DNA of 64,000 nucleotides from positions 744,001 to 808,000 of the forward strand of contig JADJVC010000006.1 of assembly GCA_016710685.1 (NCBI GenBank), read 5' to 3'. Shown one piece after another: positions 8,222 through 17,688 of this stretch. Position 1 is the stretch's first letter, and each line of letters starts with the position of its first letter. The DNA is from Flavobacteriales bacterium (GTDB lineage: Bacteria; Bacteroidota; Bacteroidia; Flavobacteriales_F; PHOS-HE28). A model generated the notes under the pieces. The model made no database searches. It was not told the origin of the DNA and was given only the letters and a program-made list of their open reading frames with translations. Position numbers and translations under genes: made by a program.

Positions 8222-9070
8222 ATGATCCGCACGCTTACCATAGCCCTCGCCTTCCTGTTCGCCGGCTCGCTCTGCGCGCAAGGCATTTATGGCCGCAAGA
8301 AACCGGAGATCTTCCCCACCGATGGCAAGATGCGGCGCGGCGGCTTCTACTTCGCACCCGGCCTCACCTACGCGCTGCCCCGCGGTAAGCACCATGAAGC
8401 GCAATACTTCAACGCGCCCGACAGCGCCTACACCGCGCTCTTCGACCCCAAAGGGAAAATCGGGCTGTATCTCGAAGCCGGTTGGTTCCTCTCCACAAGG
8501 GACCCGATCATCTTGGACTACTGGGACTTTGGCTTGGCGTACAAACAGCTCAAAGGCACCGAAGCGTTTACCAGCACCTACATGCGCAGCGATACCACTT
8601 CATTCTTTGCCGGGGAAGGCGCATTCAACGACCAGCACCTTACCGCACACGTCAACGCCAACAAGCTGATCCAAACGCGGGACTACCAGTTCGTGCAGCT
8701 CAGCCTCGGCGCAAACCTCGATTGGCGCTTCGGCACTAACCGCAGCTACACCGCCGACCTTACCGGGCTCAACCGCTGGGCCTTTCCGCCGGAATTCATC
8801 GGACAGGTGCATGTAAAAGTGGGCTATGGTTTCAAGCGCACGCAGCGGCTCATGGTCATTCCCGCCATCGAAACGCCGGTCTTCAGCATCGCCCCGGAAG
8901 ATGGCGGCAACTTCGGCAAGCTGCAATGGTTCAGCAGCACCTACCGCCCGTTGATCCTCAGCGTACGCTTCCTCTTCCTGCGCTACCCGAAAGGCTTCGC
9001 CTGCGTGCCGGTGAAGAACAACGGCTTCGAGAAGAGCAAGGTGGTGAACCCGAGCTACGACCGGAAGTAA
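8222..9070 (+). CDS. Outer-membrane beta-barrel-like protein, unknown function
   Basis: A 282-residue secreted protein. The ATG at 8222 gives a clear signal peptide (MIRTLTIALAFLFAGSLCAQ). The mature part alternates polar and aromatic residues in short segments (GGFYFAPGLTYAL, IGLYLEAGWFL, FVQLSLGANLDWRFG, VHVKVGYGF, LILSVRFLFLRYP), the pattern of an outer-membrane beta-barrel. The end (NPSYDRK) does not look like a T9SS sorting domain. I see no named family. It stands alone between a hairpin at 8096 and a T9SS gene. Confidence 0.68.
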   Translation: MIRTLTIALAFLFAGSLCAQGIYGRKKPEIFPTDGKMRRGGFYFAPGLTYALPRGKHHEAQYFNAPDSAYTALFDPKGKIGLYLEAGWFLSTRDPIILDYWDFGLAYKQLKGTEAFTSTYMRSDTTSFFAGEGAFNDQHLTAHVNANKLIQTRDYQFVQLSLGANLDWRFGTNRSYTADLTGLNRWAFPPEFIGQVHVKVGYGFKRTQRLMVIPAIETPVFSIAPEDGGNFGKLQWFSSTYRPLILSVRFLFLRYPKGFACVPVKNNGFEKSKVVNPSYDRK

Positions 9071-9158
9071 GCAATTCGAACAAGAGGCAGGGCTTCGACT
9101 TATTGCTGCGCAATGTGCAACGCAGTAACTTCGCTGGGTACCAATCCACCGCATTGCC

Positions 9159-10428
9159 ATGCATCGTTCCATCCTCATCCCCGCATTGTTCATGGTGGGT
9201 TCCGCCGTGGCCCAATGGAGCGTAACGGACAGTACGCACGTCGATGCGCGCATTGATGACATCTTCTTCATTAATGCTGATACAGGTTGGTTTGCCGGAG
9301 GCAGTTCCGGGGGTAATTGGGCGCACGTATAACGGAGGGGCGTCTTGGCAAACCGTCTACACCGGCCCGGATTATCTGCGCAGCATTGAGTTCGCCACAC
9401 CGCAATTGGGTTTCTGTGGCGCGCTGAGGGATTTTAATGACATCTTCCTAAAGACCACCGATGGAGGTGATACATGGCAGGATATTTCGAGCCTGATCCC
9501 GGCACCATTGGCCATTTGCGGCTTGTATGCAACTTCTCCACAGGTTATTTATGGTGCTGGTGTCTGGACCGGACCGGCCTATGTGATCCGGACCATGGAC
9601 GGAGGAAATTCTTGGACCAAATTTGATCTGTCCAACATGGCAAGTCGGCTTGTTGATCTGTATTTCCTGAACGATAGCGTTGGTTATGCCTCAGGCACAG
9701 CGCAACCACCCAGTTTAGGCGGGGTAATTCTGCACACTGGAGACGGAGGTGAAACTTGGTCAGTCCGCCATTTGACCGGCCAAAATCAGGATTATATCTG
9801 GAAACTTCAATCGCCGAACAATGGCAAAAACATTTACGGTTCCATTGAAAGCTCTTGGGTACCCAGCGATACTCGATTTGTGCAATCGCTGGACTCCGGT
9901 GCAACATGGACGACCAATCTGGCCACCACGGACTACAACTATATTGAAGTGATCGGTTTCATTGACACCCTGCACGGTTGGATGGGCGGATATTCGTTAT
10001 TGGAAACCATTGACGGCGGTGAAACTTGGCACTATGACACCACCTTCGTAGGCGGTGCTTACGACCGTTTTCAACGCATAGACGACAACTTGGCCTACAT
10101 GACAGGATTGGAGGTTTACAAGTACGGAGCGAACATCTCTTCCGGTATCAGGGTTCCAACGGCGCCACCGGTACGGGAGTGGGTTGATGCCTTCCCGGTT
10201 CCTGCAAACGACGAGGTAACGCTTACAGTCCACTTGTTTGCCCGTTCTTTCGCGATAATTTCCGCATTTGCGAGTGACGGCACGTTGGTCAAATCCATCC
10301 ACAATGGAGCTTTACCCGCAGGCGATTCGCAGTTCAAGTTGGATGTCCGTGATCTTCCCCCTGGCACTTACTTCCTCTCCATGCGGACCAACCAAGGCAT
10401 GAGCGGAAAGGTCATTGTGATCCAGTGA
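9159..10428 (+). CDS. T9SS type A sorted beta-propeller (BNR/YCF48-like) protein, frameshifted
   Basis: Secreted repeat protein with signal peptide MHRSILIPALFMVGSAVAQ from the ATG at 9159. That frame reads DDIFFINADTGWFAGG and then hits a stop. The +1 frame continues sensibly (IGRTYNGGASWQTVYTG), so one extra G in the G5 run at 9309-9313 most likely splits the gene. The body has repeats ending GGETW/GGDTWQD, typical of photosystem-stability-factor-like propellers, and the C-terminus (about the last 80 residues, FPVPANDEVTLTV to GKVIVIQ) is a T9SS type A sorting domain. Composition looks less GC-rich than the housekeeping genes. The ligand is unknown. Confidence 0.8.
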
Positions 10429-10483
10429 TCCCGGTTACCGAAACGTGTGGAGCCCGAAGGCGGATGGTGGGCATTCTTTTCCG

Positions 10484-10747
10484 TTACCGTTTCCCTTTCT
10501 TTTCCAACTCCAGATAAAGCGCTTCAACCTTATCCCTTGCCCACGGTGTTTTCCGCAAGAACGTAAGGCTGGACTTGATGGAAGGGTCACTTTTGAAACA
10601 GTTGATGTTGACCTTGGCTGCCATCCTCTCCCAGCCATAATGCTCAACCAAGACCTCCAGAATGCGCGCCAACTTTACCCCGTGTAAGGGGTTGTTGGGT
10701 TGGTCGTTTTTTGGAGATGGTTCGCTGTTCATTGGAATGTTGGTCAA
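10484..10747 (-). CDS. VF530 family (DUF2132) protein
   Basis: An 87-residue protein. The core NNPLHGVKLARILEVLVEHYGWE followed by INCFKSDPSIKSSLTFLRKTPWAR matches the small VF530/DUF2132 family, thought to be DNA-binding from its fold. A poorly conserved N-terminal tail of about 20 residues precedes the core, so a later start is possible, but the ATG at 10747 is the only in-frame ATG before the core besides M6. It is convergent with the T9SS gene, leaving 55 bases between stops. Confidence 0.85.
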   Translation of the reverse strand: MTNIPMNSEPSPKNDQPNNPLHGVKLARILEVLVEHYGWERMAAKVNINCFKSDPSIKSSLTFLRKTPWARDKVEALYLELEKKGKR

Positions 10748-10795
10748 TTCCTGTCAAGGTACGGCTGCTTAAAATAAACCCACATTTCGCATATC

Positions 10796-11103
10796 CTCCC
10801 GCAAGTCTTCCCGGCCAACCAAAATAGGCATTTCAACAAGATTAGCCGGGGCGACTTGTGGGTTTCCTAAATCACTTCCATCCGTGTCATACAATTGAAG
10901 TCTTCGGACTTCACACCAACATTTCAATTTAACGAAGATGCTAAATGCTTCGTGGTCGCTCCGAAGGTAATTCCGCGTAGCAGTCTGAAGACTGCTGTAA
11001 GCTTCTGTCCCATGATCAACTCCTTACACCAAAACCACAAGTCGCCCCGGCCTAATTTTGGTTGGAGCTCACTTTAATGTTGGGCCGGGAAGACTTGCGG
11101 GAG
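10796..11103. mobile_element. MITE-like 308-bp element with ~67-bp terminal inverted repeats
   Basis: Left arm 10796-10862 and right arm 11035-11103 are inverted copies. Both contain CTCCCGCAAGTCTTCCCGGC at the outer end and CCGGGGCGACTTGTGG at the inner end. The 170-base centre has no gene but holds three palindromes: GAAGTCTTCGGACTTC (10897-10912, a UUCG-type loop), ACGAAG...CTTCGT (10932-10953) and AGCAGTCTGAAGACTGCT (10979-10996). Size, long imperfect terminal repeats and lack of a coding region fit a non-autonomous transposon relic; a structured RNA is the alternative. No target duplication is obvious. Apart from this element the spacer 10748-11218 shows nothing coding. Confidence 0.65.
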
Positions 11104-11218
11104 AGTGGGGGACTTGTGAGTGGTAAGCGCCCGATCGCTGGGTCCGCTATGTGTCGGAGATGTCGCTCAGCGTGACCCTGCGTTGACGTCAGGCTTTTAG
11201 ACTTAACTGGCTACCCAA

Positions 11219-12415
11219 TTACGGACACTTCACCACGTTGTAACTGGCAATCCGCCGACCGGCAGATTGCACGATGATATTGTAATAGCCCGCTGCACCT
11301 TCCAATTCGATTGTTGCCCGGGAAGCTCTTCCAATATGCACCGCTTTCAATTGGCGACCCAAGGGGTCAAGTACTTGGACCGAACGGTCCGATGGAAACG
11401 GGTCATCGTCCTCAATGGTAAACTGGCTCGCGGTGATTGTAGGATACAACCGTAAATGGGAAGCCTCTGGATATTCGGTAATCCCAGTTAACATGGAGAT
11501 GCCTTGTCGCATCACGTCACCTGCTACGGCTCCATTGTGCGTATTGCCGGCAAATACGTAAGTGTCATTGGCAGCCAGCGAAGTCATGATCGTGTTATCG
11601 AGTCCGCCATTAATCGTCGACCAGTTTGCTCCATTATTCGTAGATAAATAGATGCCGCCCCCACTGGAAGCCGCAATTAGTAGACCGTTCACGGTAAGAA
11701 GTTTCGAAATATTGGTGTTCAGTATTCCATTATTGACGGAGGACCAGCTATCGCCTGAGTCTGATGACCGCGCTACTCCTTGATCGGAAGCGACAAATAA
11801 ATCGTTTCCCACCGAGAGAAGGTCATGAACATTGCCGGAAGTGAGCCCAAGGTTGGATTCAGTCCAAGAGTCCCCATTTGTTGAGGAGCGGAATACGCCC
11901 GTGCCTGAACCGCCGACAAAAATGTATGGGCCATGTTTCACCAAGCACCAAGCGCCTCCGGAAAAGCCGGAATTCACACTTGTCCAGTTTGCACCGTTGT
12001 CGGCTGAACGGTAGATTCCACTGATCACAGCCAAAAACAGATACTGCCCGTCTTTCAAAATATCGTTGACGGCTGTATCATGTTGGCTACCTACAAGGCC
12101 ATTGCTAATCAAATACCATTGCGTGCCGCCATCGTTCGAGCGATAGAGACCTGTTAATGTGCCTGCATAAAAATCGTCCCCGTCTATCAAGAGGGAGCGG
12201 ATGTACGGATCAGTGAATTCTGTCCAATTCGATATTGATGTCCAGCTGTCCGCGCCATCAAATGAAACAGCCACACCGCTTCCAGCGGTACCTGCCAGAA
12301 CCGTATCACCTTGCGTTGCAATGGTTTGAATTTGGGGACTGGTATTTGTATGCTGCCATTGGCCATTTGTGCAAAATGAAACGAGCAGCACGCTAAGGAA
12401 TGTGATAGGTCTCAT
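11219..12415 (-). CDS. T9SS type A sorted beta-propeller (sialidase/BNR-like) protein
   Basis: A 398-residue secreted protein. It has a signal peptide (MRPITFLSVLLVSFCTNGQ), then about seven repeats of the form GLYRSNDGGTQW, GIYRSADNGANW, GVFRSSTNGDSW, GVARSSDSGDSW and GIYLSTNNGANW. These Asp-box-like repeats (S/T-x-D/N-x-G-x-x-W) build a propeller. The last 80 residues (LRLYPTITASQFTIE to ASYNVVKCP) form a T9SS type A sorting domain, so the protein should be exported and anchored or released at the cell surface. It resembles the propeller gene at 9159 on the other side of the MITE-like element. Enzymatic activity is not implied by the repeats. Confidence 0.85.
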   Translation of the reverse strand: MRPITFLSVLLVSFCTNGQWQHTNTSPQIQTIATQGDTVLAGTAGSGVAVSFDGADSWTSISNWTEFTDPYIRSLLIDGDDFYAGTLTGLYRSNDGGTQWYLISNGLVGSQHDTAVNDILKDGQYLFLAVISGIYRSADNGANWTSVNSGFSGGAWCLVKHGPYIFVGGSGTGVFRSSTNGDSWTESNLGLTSGNVHDLLSVGNDLFVASDQGVARSSDSGDSWSSVNNGILNTNISKLLTVNGLLIAASSGGGIYLSTNNGANWSTINGGLDNTIMTSLAANDTYVFAGNTHNGAVAGDVMRQGISMLTGITEYPEASHLRLYPTITASQFTIEDDDPFPSDRSVQVLDPLGRQLKAVHIGRASRATIELEGAAGYYNIIVQSAGRRIASYNVVKCP

Positions 12416-12493
12416 GGGTTCTTTCTTTGATGCCGTAAAAGTTAATCAGCTAACCAGAGATTGTAGTGGGAAAATCCAATCGCCTCTTCTAAG

Positions 12494-12501
12494 CGAAGAT
12501 A
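12494..12501 (-). promoter_or_regulatory. -7 element variant TATCTTCG (minus strand)
   Basis: The reverse complement reads TATCTTCG, one base off TAnnTTTG, about 80 bases upstream of the T9SS gene starting at 12415. The same TAnnTTCG variant precedes several other genes in this window. Confidence 0.4.
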
Positions 12502-12556
12502 CAAATATTTAGGTATTATGTAGGCTCGATGAATTGCTGATGCGATTTATTACTCC

Positions 12557-13192
12557 TCACCCCCGCAAAAAAGGATTCCCCCGCTTCTCCTCCCCAATAG
12601 TAGTCTCCTGTCCATGCCCGCTATAAACCGTGATGTCATCGCCCAAGGGGAAAAGCTGCTCGCGGATGCTTTTCAACAGCGTATCCGTATCGCCTCCGGG
12701 CAAGTCCGTTCTGCCGATGCTGCGGTGGAAGAGCACGTCGCCGCTGAGCATGAATCGTTGCTTCGGGTTGTAAAAGGCCACATGCCCGGGGGCGTGGCCG
12801 GGCACAAAGAGCACGTCCAAGTGTTCGTCGCCCAGTTTTACGATCTCGCCTTCTTCAATGAAGCGTTTCGGAGCCGGAACCGGTTCGCAGTTTATGCCGA
12901 ACATCGCCCCGCTCACTTGTGCGTTCTGCAGAATGAACAGGTCTTTGCGGTGGACTTCCGGCAGCAGGTCGTAGCGGCGTTTCAGCCAGGCGCAGCCCAG
13001 CACATGGTCCACGTGGGCGTGGGTGAGCAGGAGGCGCGTGGGCCGCACTTCGTTTTTATCCAACCACCTTTCCAGCTCCCGTTGCTCGTCTTCATCGCTA
13101 CAACCGGGGTCCACAATTATACCTTCACCGGCGGCGTGCAACACGTATGTATTCTCCTGAAAAGGGTTGAACGTGAATTTTTTGACGTGCAT
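12557..13192 (-). CDS. MBL-fold metallohydrolase (glyoxalase II-like)
   Basis: A 211-residue metallo-beta-lactamase fold hydrolase. The metal motif is THAHVDH (residues 57-63), followed by GHAPGHVAFY, LSGDVLF and a late SGHGQET histidine, the pattern of the glyoxalase II-like subgroup that hydrolyses thioesters or related substrates. I place the start at 13192 (MHVKKFTFNPFQENTYV), because this gives the canonical first strand; the longer frame upstream adds unrelated residues and would overlap the divergent gene at 13208. The specific substrate is not determinable. Confidence 0.88.
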   Translation of the reverse strand: MHVKKFTFNPFQENTYVLHAAGEGIIVDPGCSDEDEQRELERWLDKNEVRPTRLLLTHAHVDHVLGCAWLKRRYDLLPEVHRKDLFILQNAQVSGAMFGINCEPVPAPKRFIEEGEIVKLGDEHLDVLFVPGHAPGHVAFYNPKQRFMLSGDVLFHRSIGRTDLPGGDTDTLLKSIREQLFPLGDDITVYSGHGQETTIGEEKRGNPFLRG

Positions 13193-13207
13193 GGCGACTA
13201 AAAAAGT

Positions 13208-16200
13208 ATGAACTTCGCAACTCCCTTGCAAAAGTACCCCCTACAGCCCGTGCGCCCCATCCGTTCGTTTCTCCTTTGCGCCAGCTTGCTATTGGGCGTT
13301 GGCGCCAGCGCGCAGTTCTACAACGGCAGCCAGCAGGAGTTCGGCAAGAACCGCGTACAGTACAAGGACTTCCTCTGGCAGTACTACCGTTTCCCGGAAA
13401 TCGAGACCTACTTCTACAAAGGCGGGCGCGATGTGGCGAAGTACGTTTCCATCAGCGCTATGCGGAACAAGAAGGAGCTTGAGAAGTTGTTCGATTACAC
13501 CATCGACGACCGCGTGCAATTCGTGGTGTACAACACGCAAGGCGATTTCCGGCAGAGCAACGTGGGCATTTCCGATGATGAGCAGTACAACATCGGCGGG
13601 GTAACGCGCATCGTGGGCACCAAGGTTTTCGTGTATAACGAAGGCGATCGCGCCTTGCTGGACCGGCAGGTGCGTTCGGGCCTTGCACAGCTCACTCTGG
13701 ACCAAATGATGTTCGGCGGTAACTGGCGCGAAGTGCTGCGCAACAGCACGTTGATGAACCTTCCGGAATGGTACACCAAAGGACTGGTGGGCTATTGCGC
13801 AGGGCCGTTGGGTCCGGTGGAAGAAGGGCGCCTGCGCGATGGCGTAATGAGCGGGCGCTACGACAAGTTCAACCGCTTGAGCGGCCCAGATGCCGCACTG
13901 GCCGGGCAGGCGCTGTGGAATTACGTGGCCGATGTGTACGGCACCGCCGTTATCCCCAACGTGCTTTACATGACCCGCGTGAGCCGTGATCCGGACAACG
14001 GTTTCCTCTACGTTTTAGGTGTTCCGCTGAAAACGTTGACCGAGGAATGCTTTGCGCATTACCGCACCCAATACACCGAAAGCGACCGCACCCGCGAAGC
14101 TGCGGAGTTGGAGGAGATCAAGGTGAAGATGCGCCGCGAACGGAATTTTTCCCAGTTCAAGCTTAGCCCCGACGGGCGGCAAGCGGCGTGGGTGAGCAAC
14201 GAGCTCGGACAGTACAAAGTGTGGCTGTACGACATGGCCACCAAAAAGACGAAGAAGATCGCCAAGGGCAACAAGAAAATAGACCGCATCATCGACAACA
14301 GCTGGCCCGTGCTGGCGTGGCACCCCACCAGTGGCGCGTTAACGTGGACAAGTGAAGTCAAAGGGGAGTTATACTTCAACACCTACACCTTGAGCGAAAA
14401 AAAGGCGGTGCGCAAACCCGTGTTCCTGCTGGACAAGATCCTCTCAATGAGCTACAGCGCCGATGGGCGAAACATGGTGCTGAGCGGCGTGCAAGAGGGG
14501 AGGACCGACCTCTACCTCTACTACGTGATCGGCAACCGGCAGGAAGCGTTGACAAACGATCAGTACGACGACCTCGACCCCGCATTCGCGGATGATGGTC
14601 GTTCGATCCTTTTCAGCAGCAACCGGCCCGACGATACGCTGCGCACCAATGCGGATCCCACGTGGACTAATGCCACCAAGGACATTTTCCGGTACGACTT
14701 GGCTAATCGCTCCATGGTGTTGACACGCCTGACGAACACGCCTGCGGCCAACGAGCGCGAACCCGCCATGCTGGACAGTGCCGCCTACACTTGGCTAAGC
14801 GATGCAGCGGGATTGAACGACCGCTGGGCCGCGCGTTTCGACAGCGCCGTAACGGCCGTGGACACCATCGTGCATTACCGCTATTTCACCGTGGCCGAGC
14901 GGATCAGCCATTACAAACGCGGCATTATGGAGCAGGACCTTACCGGGCGGAACGGGCGCGTGTCACAGCTCACCTTCAGCGAGGGCAAGTACAAATTCCA
15001 GTACGGCCATGTGAGTGCCGGCAGCGTTGCACAGCAAGATGCGGAACAGGAGAACGCGCAACCGCCGGGCGTGCCCGGCTCCGTTACGGACGACATGAGC
15101 CAGGTGGTGAAGGTGGACCTGCAAAATCCACCAGATTCCGGTGCCAATGCCGTGGATATTCGCAACTACCGTTTCAGTGATGAAGCTGCTGCGCCGCCAG
15201 TCCAGAATCAAAGCGACGACGGAAATGATGTGCCTACGATCGGCCTTGAAAACTCGCCCACGGATACTTCGCTCGTTAACACGCTCGCCTTTCCGGAACA
15301 ACGCAATTACAACGTGAATTTCGCCACGGATGAAGTGCTTACGCAGTTGGACAACAGCTACGACAGTCGTTTCTACCAGCCTTTGGTGGGGCCGGATGCG
15401 CTGAATCCCGGCTTGAGCGGGCTTACGCGCATGGCCGCAAGCGACCTGTTGGAGGATTACAAGATCGTCGGTGGTTTCCGCTTGGCGTTGGACCTCAACA
15501 ACAACGCCTACATGGTGCGCTTCGCGAACCTGCGTCGCCGTTTGGACAAGGAGATCATCCTGCAGCGCCAAGCCACGCAGGGCCTCAGCAATTTAGGCGT
15601 GGTGAAACTACATACACATGCCGCCACCTTCCGTGCTTCCTGGCCGTTCAATGAACTCACATCGCTGCGCGGTTCGTTGAGCTACCGTAACGACCGCTAC
15701 GTCACCCAGAGCATCGACCAGTTTTCCCGCGATACACCGAACCAGAACGACCAGGTCGTGAGCGGACGCTTGGAATACATTTTCGACAGCAGCCGCCCGC
15801 GCGGGCTGAACCTCTACACCGGCTGGAAAGCCAAGGCATTCGGCGAATACTACAAGCAGCCGGACGGGCCGAAGACGGACATGCAAGTGCTCGGCTTCGA
15901 TGTGCGGAATTCCATCGCCCTGCACCGCGACCTCATCTGGGTGAACCGCTTGGCCGGGTCAACATCGTTCGGCAGCCGGAAGATCGCCTTCTTCATGGGC
16001 GGCGTGGACAATTGGCTCTTCGCGAAGACCGACAACACCGTGCCGTTGGACCCTACACAACCGTACTACTACCAAGCACTCGCCGTGCCCATGCGCGGTT
16101 TCTACTACAATGCCCGCAATGGCAATTCGTTTGCCGTGCTCAACTCCGAACTGCGGCTGCCGCTGTTCCGCTACCTCTTCAATAAGCCGCTGCACAGCGA

Positions 16201-16483
16201 TTTCCTACAGACCTTCCAAGTCGTGGGCTTCGGCGATGTGGGCTCCGCATGGACCGGTAACGATCCCTATTCCGCGGACAACTATTTCAATCAGCAAGTG
16301 ATCTCCCGCAACCCGCTTACCATCACCATCCGTAACCAGCGCGAGCCGATTATTTACGGTTACGGCTTCGGCGCCCGTGCGCGCTTGCTGGGTTACTTCA
16401 TGCGCGCCGATTGGAGCTGGGGCGTGGATGACGGCGTGCGCCAGAAAGGCCTCTTCATGTTCTCCCTCAGCTTGGACATTTGA
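13208..16483 (+). CDS. Large secreted protein: inactive gluzincin-like domain, TolB-like propeller and outer-membrane barrel
   Basis: A 1091-residue protein with signal sequence up to about residue 36 (GVGASAQFYNG). Residues 40-270 resemble peptidase-MA/gluzincin domains: LPEWYTKGLVGY (185-196) matches the usual LPxWLxEGLAEY, but the HExxH stretch is absent (RSGLAQLTLDQMM at 156-168), so it is probably catalytically dead. Residues about 310-560 form a TolB/DPP-IV-like propeller (FSQFKLSPDGRQAAWVSNELG, LSMSYSADGRNMVLSG). The last 350 residues look like an outer-membrane beta-barrel ending in FMFSLSLDI with a terminal hydrophobic residue. Probably an outer-membrane complex component; its role is unknown. 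Confidence 0.75.
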   Translation: MNFATPLQKYPLQPVRPIRSFLLCASLLLGVGASAQFYNGSQQEFGKNRVQYKDFLWQYYRFPEIETYFYKGGRDVAKYVSISAMRNKKELEKLFDYTIDDRVQFVVYNTQGDFRQSNVGISDDEQYNIGGVTRIVGTKVFVYNEGDRALLDRQVRSGLAQLTLDQMMFGGNWREVLRNSTLMNLPEWYTKGLVGYCAGPLGPVEEGRLRDGVMSGRYDKFNRLSGPDAALAGQALWNYVADVYGTAVIPNVLYMTRVSRDPDNGFLYVLGVPLKTLTEECFAHYRTQYTESDRTREAAELEEIKVKMRRERNFSQFKLSPDGRQAAWVSNELGQYKVWLYDMATKKTKKIAKGNKKIDRIIDNSWPVLAWHPTSGALTWTSEVKGELYFNTYTLSEKKAVRKPVFLLDKILSMSYSADGRNMVLSGVQEGRTDLYLYYVIGNRQEALTNDQYDDLDPAFADDGRSILFSSNRPDDTLRTNADPTWTNATKDIFRYDLANRSMVLTRLTNTPAANEREPAMLDSAAYTWLSDAAGLNDRWAARFDSAVTAVDTIVHYRYFTVAERISHYKRGIMEQDLTGRNGRVSQLTFSEGKYKFQYGHVSAGSVAQQDAEQENAQPPGVPGSVTDDMSQVVKVDLQNPPDSGANAVDIRNYRFSDEAAAPPVQNQSDDGNDVPTIGLENSPTDTSLVNTLAFPEQRNYNVNFATDEVLTQLDNSYDSRFYQPLVGPDALNPGLSGLTRMAASDLLEDYKIVGGFRLALDLNNNAYMVRFANLRRRLDKEIILQRQATQGLSNLGVVKLHTHAATFRASWPFNELTSLRGSLSYRNDRYVTQSIDQFSRDTPNQNDQVVSGRLEYIFDSSRPRGLNLYTGWKAKAFGEYYKQPDGPKTDMQVLGFDVRNSIALHRDLIWVNRLAGSTSFGSRKIAFFMGGVDNWLFAKTDNTVPLDPTQPYYYQALAVPMRGFYYNARNGNSFAVLNSELRLPLFRYLFNKPLHSDFLQTFQVVGFGDVGSAWTGNDPYSADNYFNQQVISRNPLTITIRNQREPIIYGYGFGARARLLGYFMRADWSWGVDDGVRQKGLFMFSLSLDI
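13229..13236 (-). promoter_or_regulatory. -7 element TACTTTTG for the MBL hydrolase, inside the neighbouring CDS
   Basis: The reverse complement of CAAAAGTA fits TAnnTTTG and lies 37 bases upstream of the MBL start at 13192. It falls within codons 8-10 of the divergent gene at 13208, so the two genes would have overlapping promoter regions. Confidence 0.45.
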
Positions 16484-16500
16484 TTTTTTCGGCTGAAGAA

Positions 16501-17688
16501 ATGCAAGCAGCGATCACCACGGAACGCGTGAAAGCGGCATTGGAGGCCGCCCGCGAAGCGATGGTGGCCGACCGGCGCTACCTGCATCAGCATCCGGAAT
16601 TGAGTTTTCAGGAAAGCAACACCGGTGCATACATCGCGCAGCAACTAAAGGCATTGGGCATTGAAACGCGCGAAGGCATTGCGGGCACCGGCGTGATCGG
16701 CGTTGTGCGCGGGAAGGAAAGTGGCCTATGCATCTGCCTGCGCGCGGATATCGATGCGCTGCCGATCCAAGAATCGAACGAAGTGCCGTATCGCTCGCGC
16801 AACGCTGGCGTGATGCATGCTTGCGGGCACGATGCACACAGCGCGATGGTGCTGGGCGCTGGTCGTGTGTTGCACGCATTGCGGCAGGAGTGGAGCGGCA
16901 CCGTGCTGTTGCTGTTTCAGCCCGGTGAAGAAAAAATTCCCGGCGGTGCATCGTTGGTTTTGAAAGAGAATGCGCTACGCGATCCCGTTCCGGCGGGCAT
17001 CATCGGCCAGCACGTTACGCCGGAGCTCGCACTCGGCAAAGTGGGCTTTCATGCAGGGCCGTTCATGGCCAGTAGCGATGAGCTGCATGTAACGGTGAAA
17101 GGGAAGGGAGGCCATGCCGCAAATCCCGCTGTGCTGGTGGACCCCATCGTTATCGCCGCCAAACTCTTGCTCGCATTGAAAGAGGAATTTGAACGTTATC
17201 GGAACGGTCGGAACTTGATACTGGCCTTCGGGAAATTTATCGCGGAGGGGGCCACGAACGTGGTGCCCAATGAAGTGCAACTTGCAGGCACTTTGCGCAC
17301 ATTTGACGAAGCGCATCGCTCGGAACTGCACGCATGGCTTCCGCGCTGGTCCAACGATTTCTGCGCGCAACTCGGTGGCAGCTGCGCCTTCGAAGTGCGG
17401 CGCGGATACCCCGTTGTGGTGAACGACCCTGAATTAACAACCAATACCCGTAAGGCCGCAGAGCAATACCTCGGCGCGGACAAAGTGGTGGATATGCCGC
17501 AGCGCATGGGTAGCGAGGATTTCGCCTTCTACACCCAAGTGATGCCGGGCTGTTTTTTTCGACTTGGCACCGGCGGAAAAGGTGCCCTGAAGGGCTTGCA
17601 CACCCCGGATTTTGATATTGAAGAGGATGCCTTGGTGGTAGGCGCGGGCGTGATGGTTTGGGGAGCGCTAGGTGGGATAGCTCGGTGA
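16501..17688 (+). CDS. M20D family amidohydrolase/peptidase
   Basis: Zinc-dependent hydrolase, 395 residues, of the M20D group (N-acyl-amino-acid amidohydrolases, hippurate hydrolase-like). Motifs are HACGHDAH (106-113, metal ligands), FQPGEEKIPGG (about 140-150, catalytic Glu pair), dimer-domain GKGGHAANP and GSEDFAFY near the C-terminus. I choose the ATG at 16501, which has GAAGAA just before it; the TTG at 16480 would overlap the previous stop codon. It is a paralogue of the amidohydrolase at 1-840. Substrate unknown. Confidence 0.88.
   Translation: MQAAITTERVKAALEAAREAMVADRRYLHQHPELSFQESNTGAYIAQQLKALGIETREGIAGTGVIGVVRGKESGLCICLRADIDALPIQESNEVPYRSRNAGVMHACGHDAHSAMVLGAGRVLHALRQEWSGTVLLLFQPGEEKIPGGASLVLKENALRDPVPAGIIGQHVTPELALGKVGFHAGPFMASSDELHVTVKGKGGHAANPAVLVDPIVIAAKLLLALKEEFERYRNGRNLILAFGKFIAEGATNVVPNEVQLAGTLRTFDEAHRSELHAWLPRWSNDFCAQLGGSCAFEVRRGYPVVVNDPELTTNTRKAAEQYLGADKVVDMPQRMGSEDFAFYTQVMPGCFFRLGTGGKGALKGLHTPDFDIEEDALVVGAGVMVWGALGGIAR

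Noticed and set aside
10895..11077. 60-residue ORF inside the inverted-repeat element
   Set aside because: It spans palindromes, has no start context and the product looks random; the element is better read as non-coding.
10796..11103. Retron or group II intron RNA
   Set aside because: No reverse transcriptase gene is nearby and the domain V-type or msr/msd layout is not visible.
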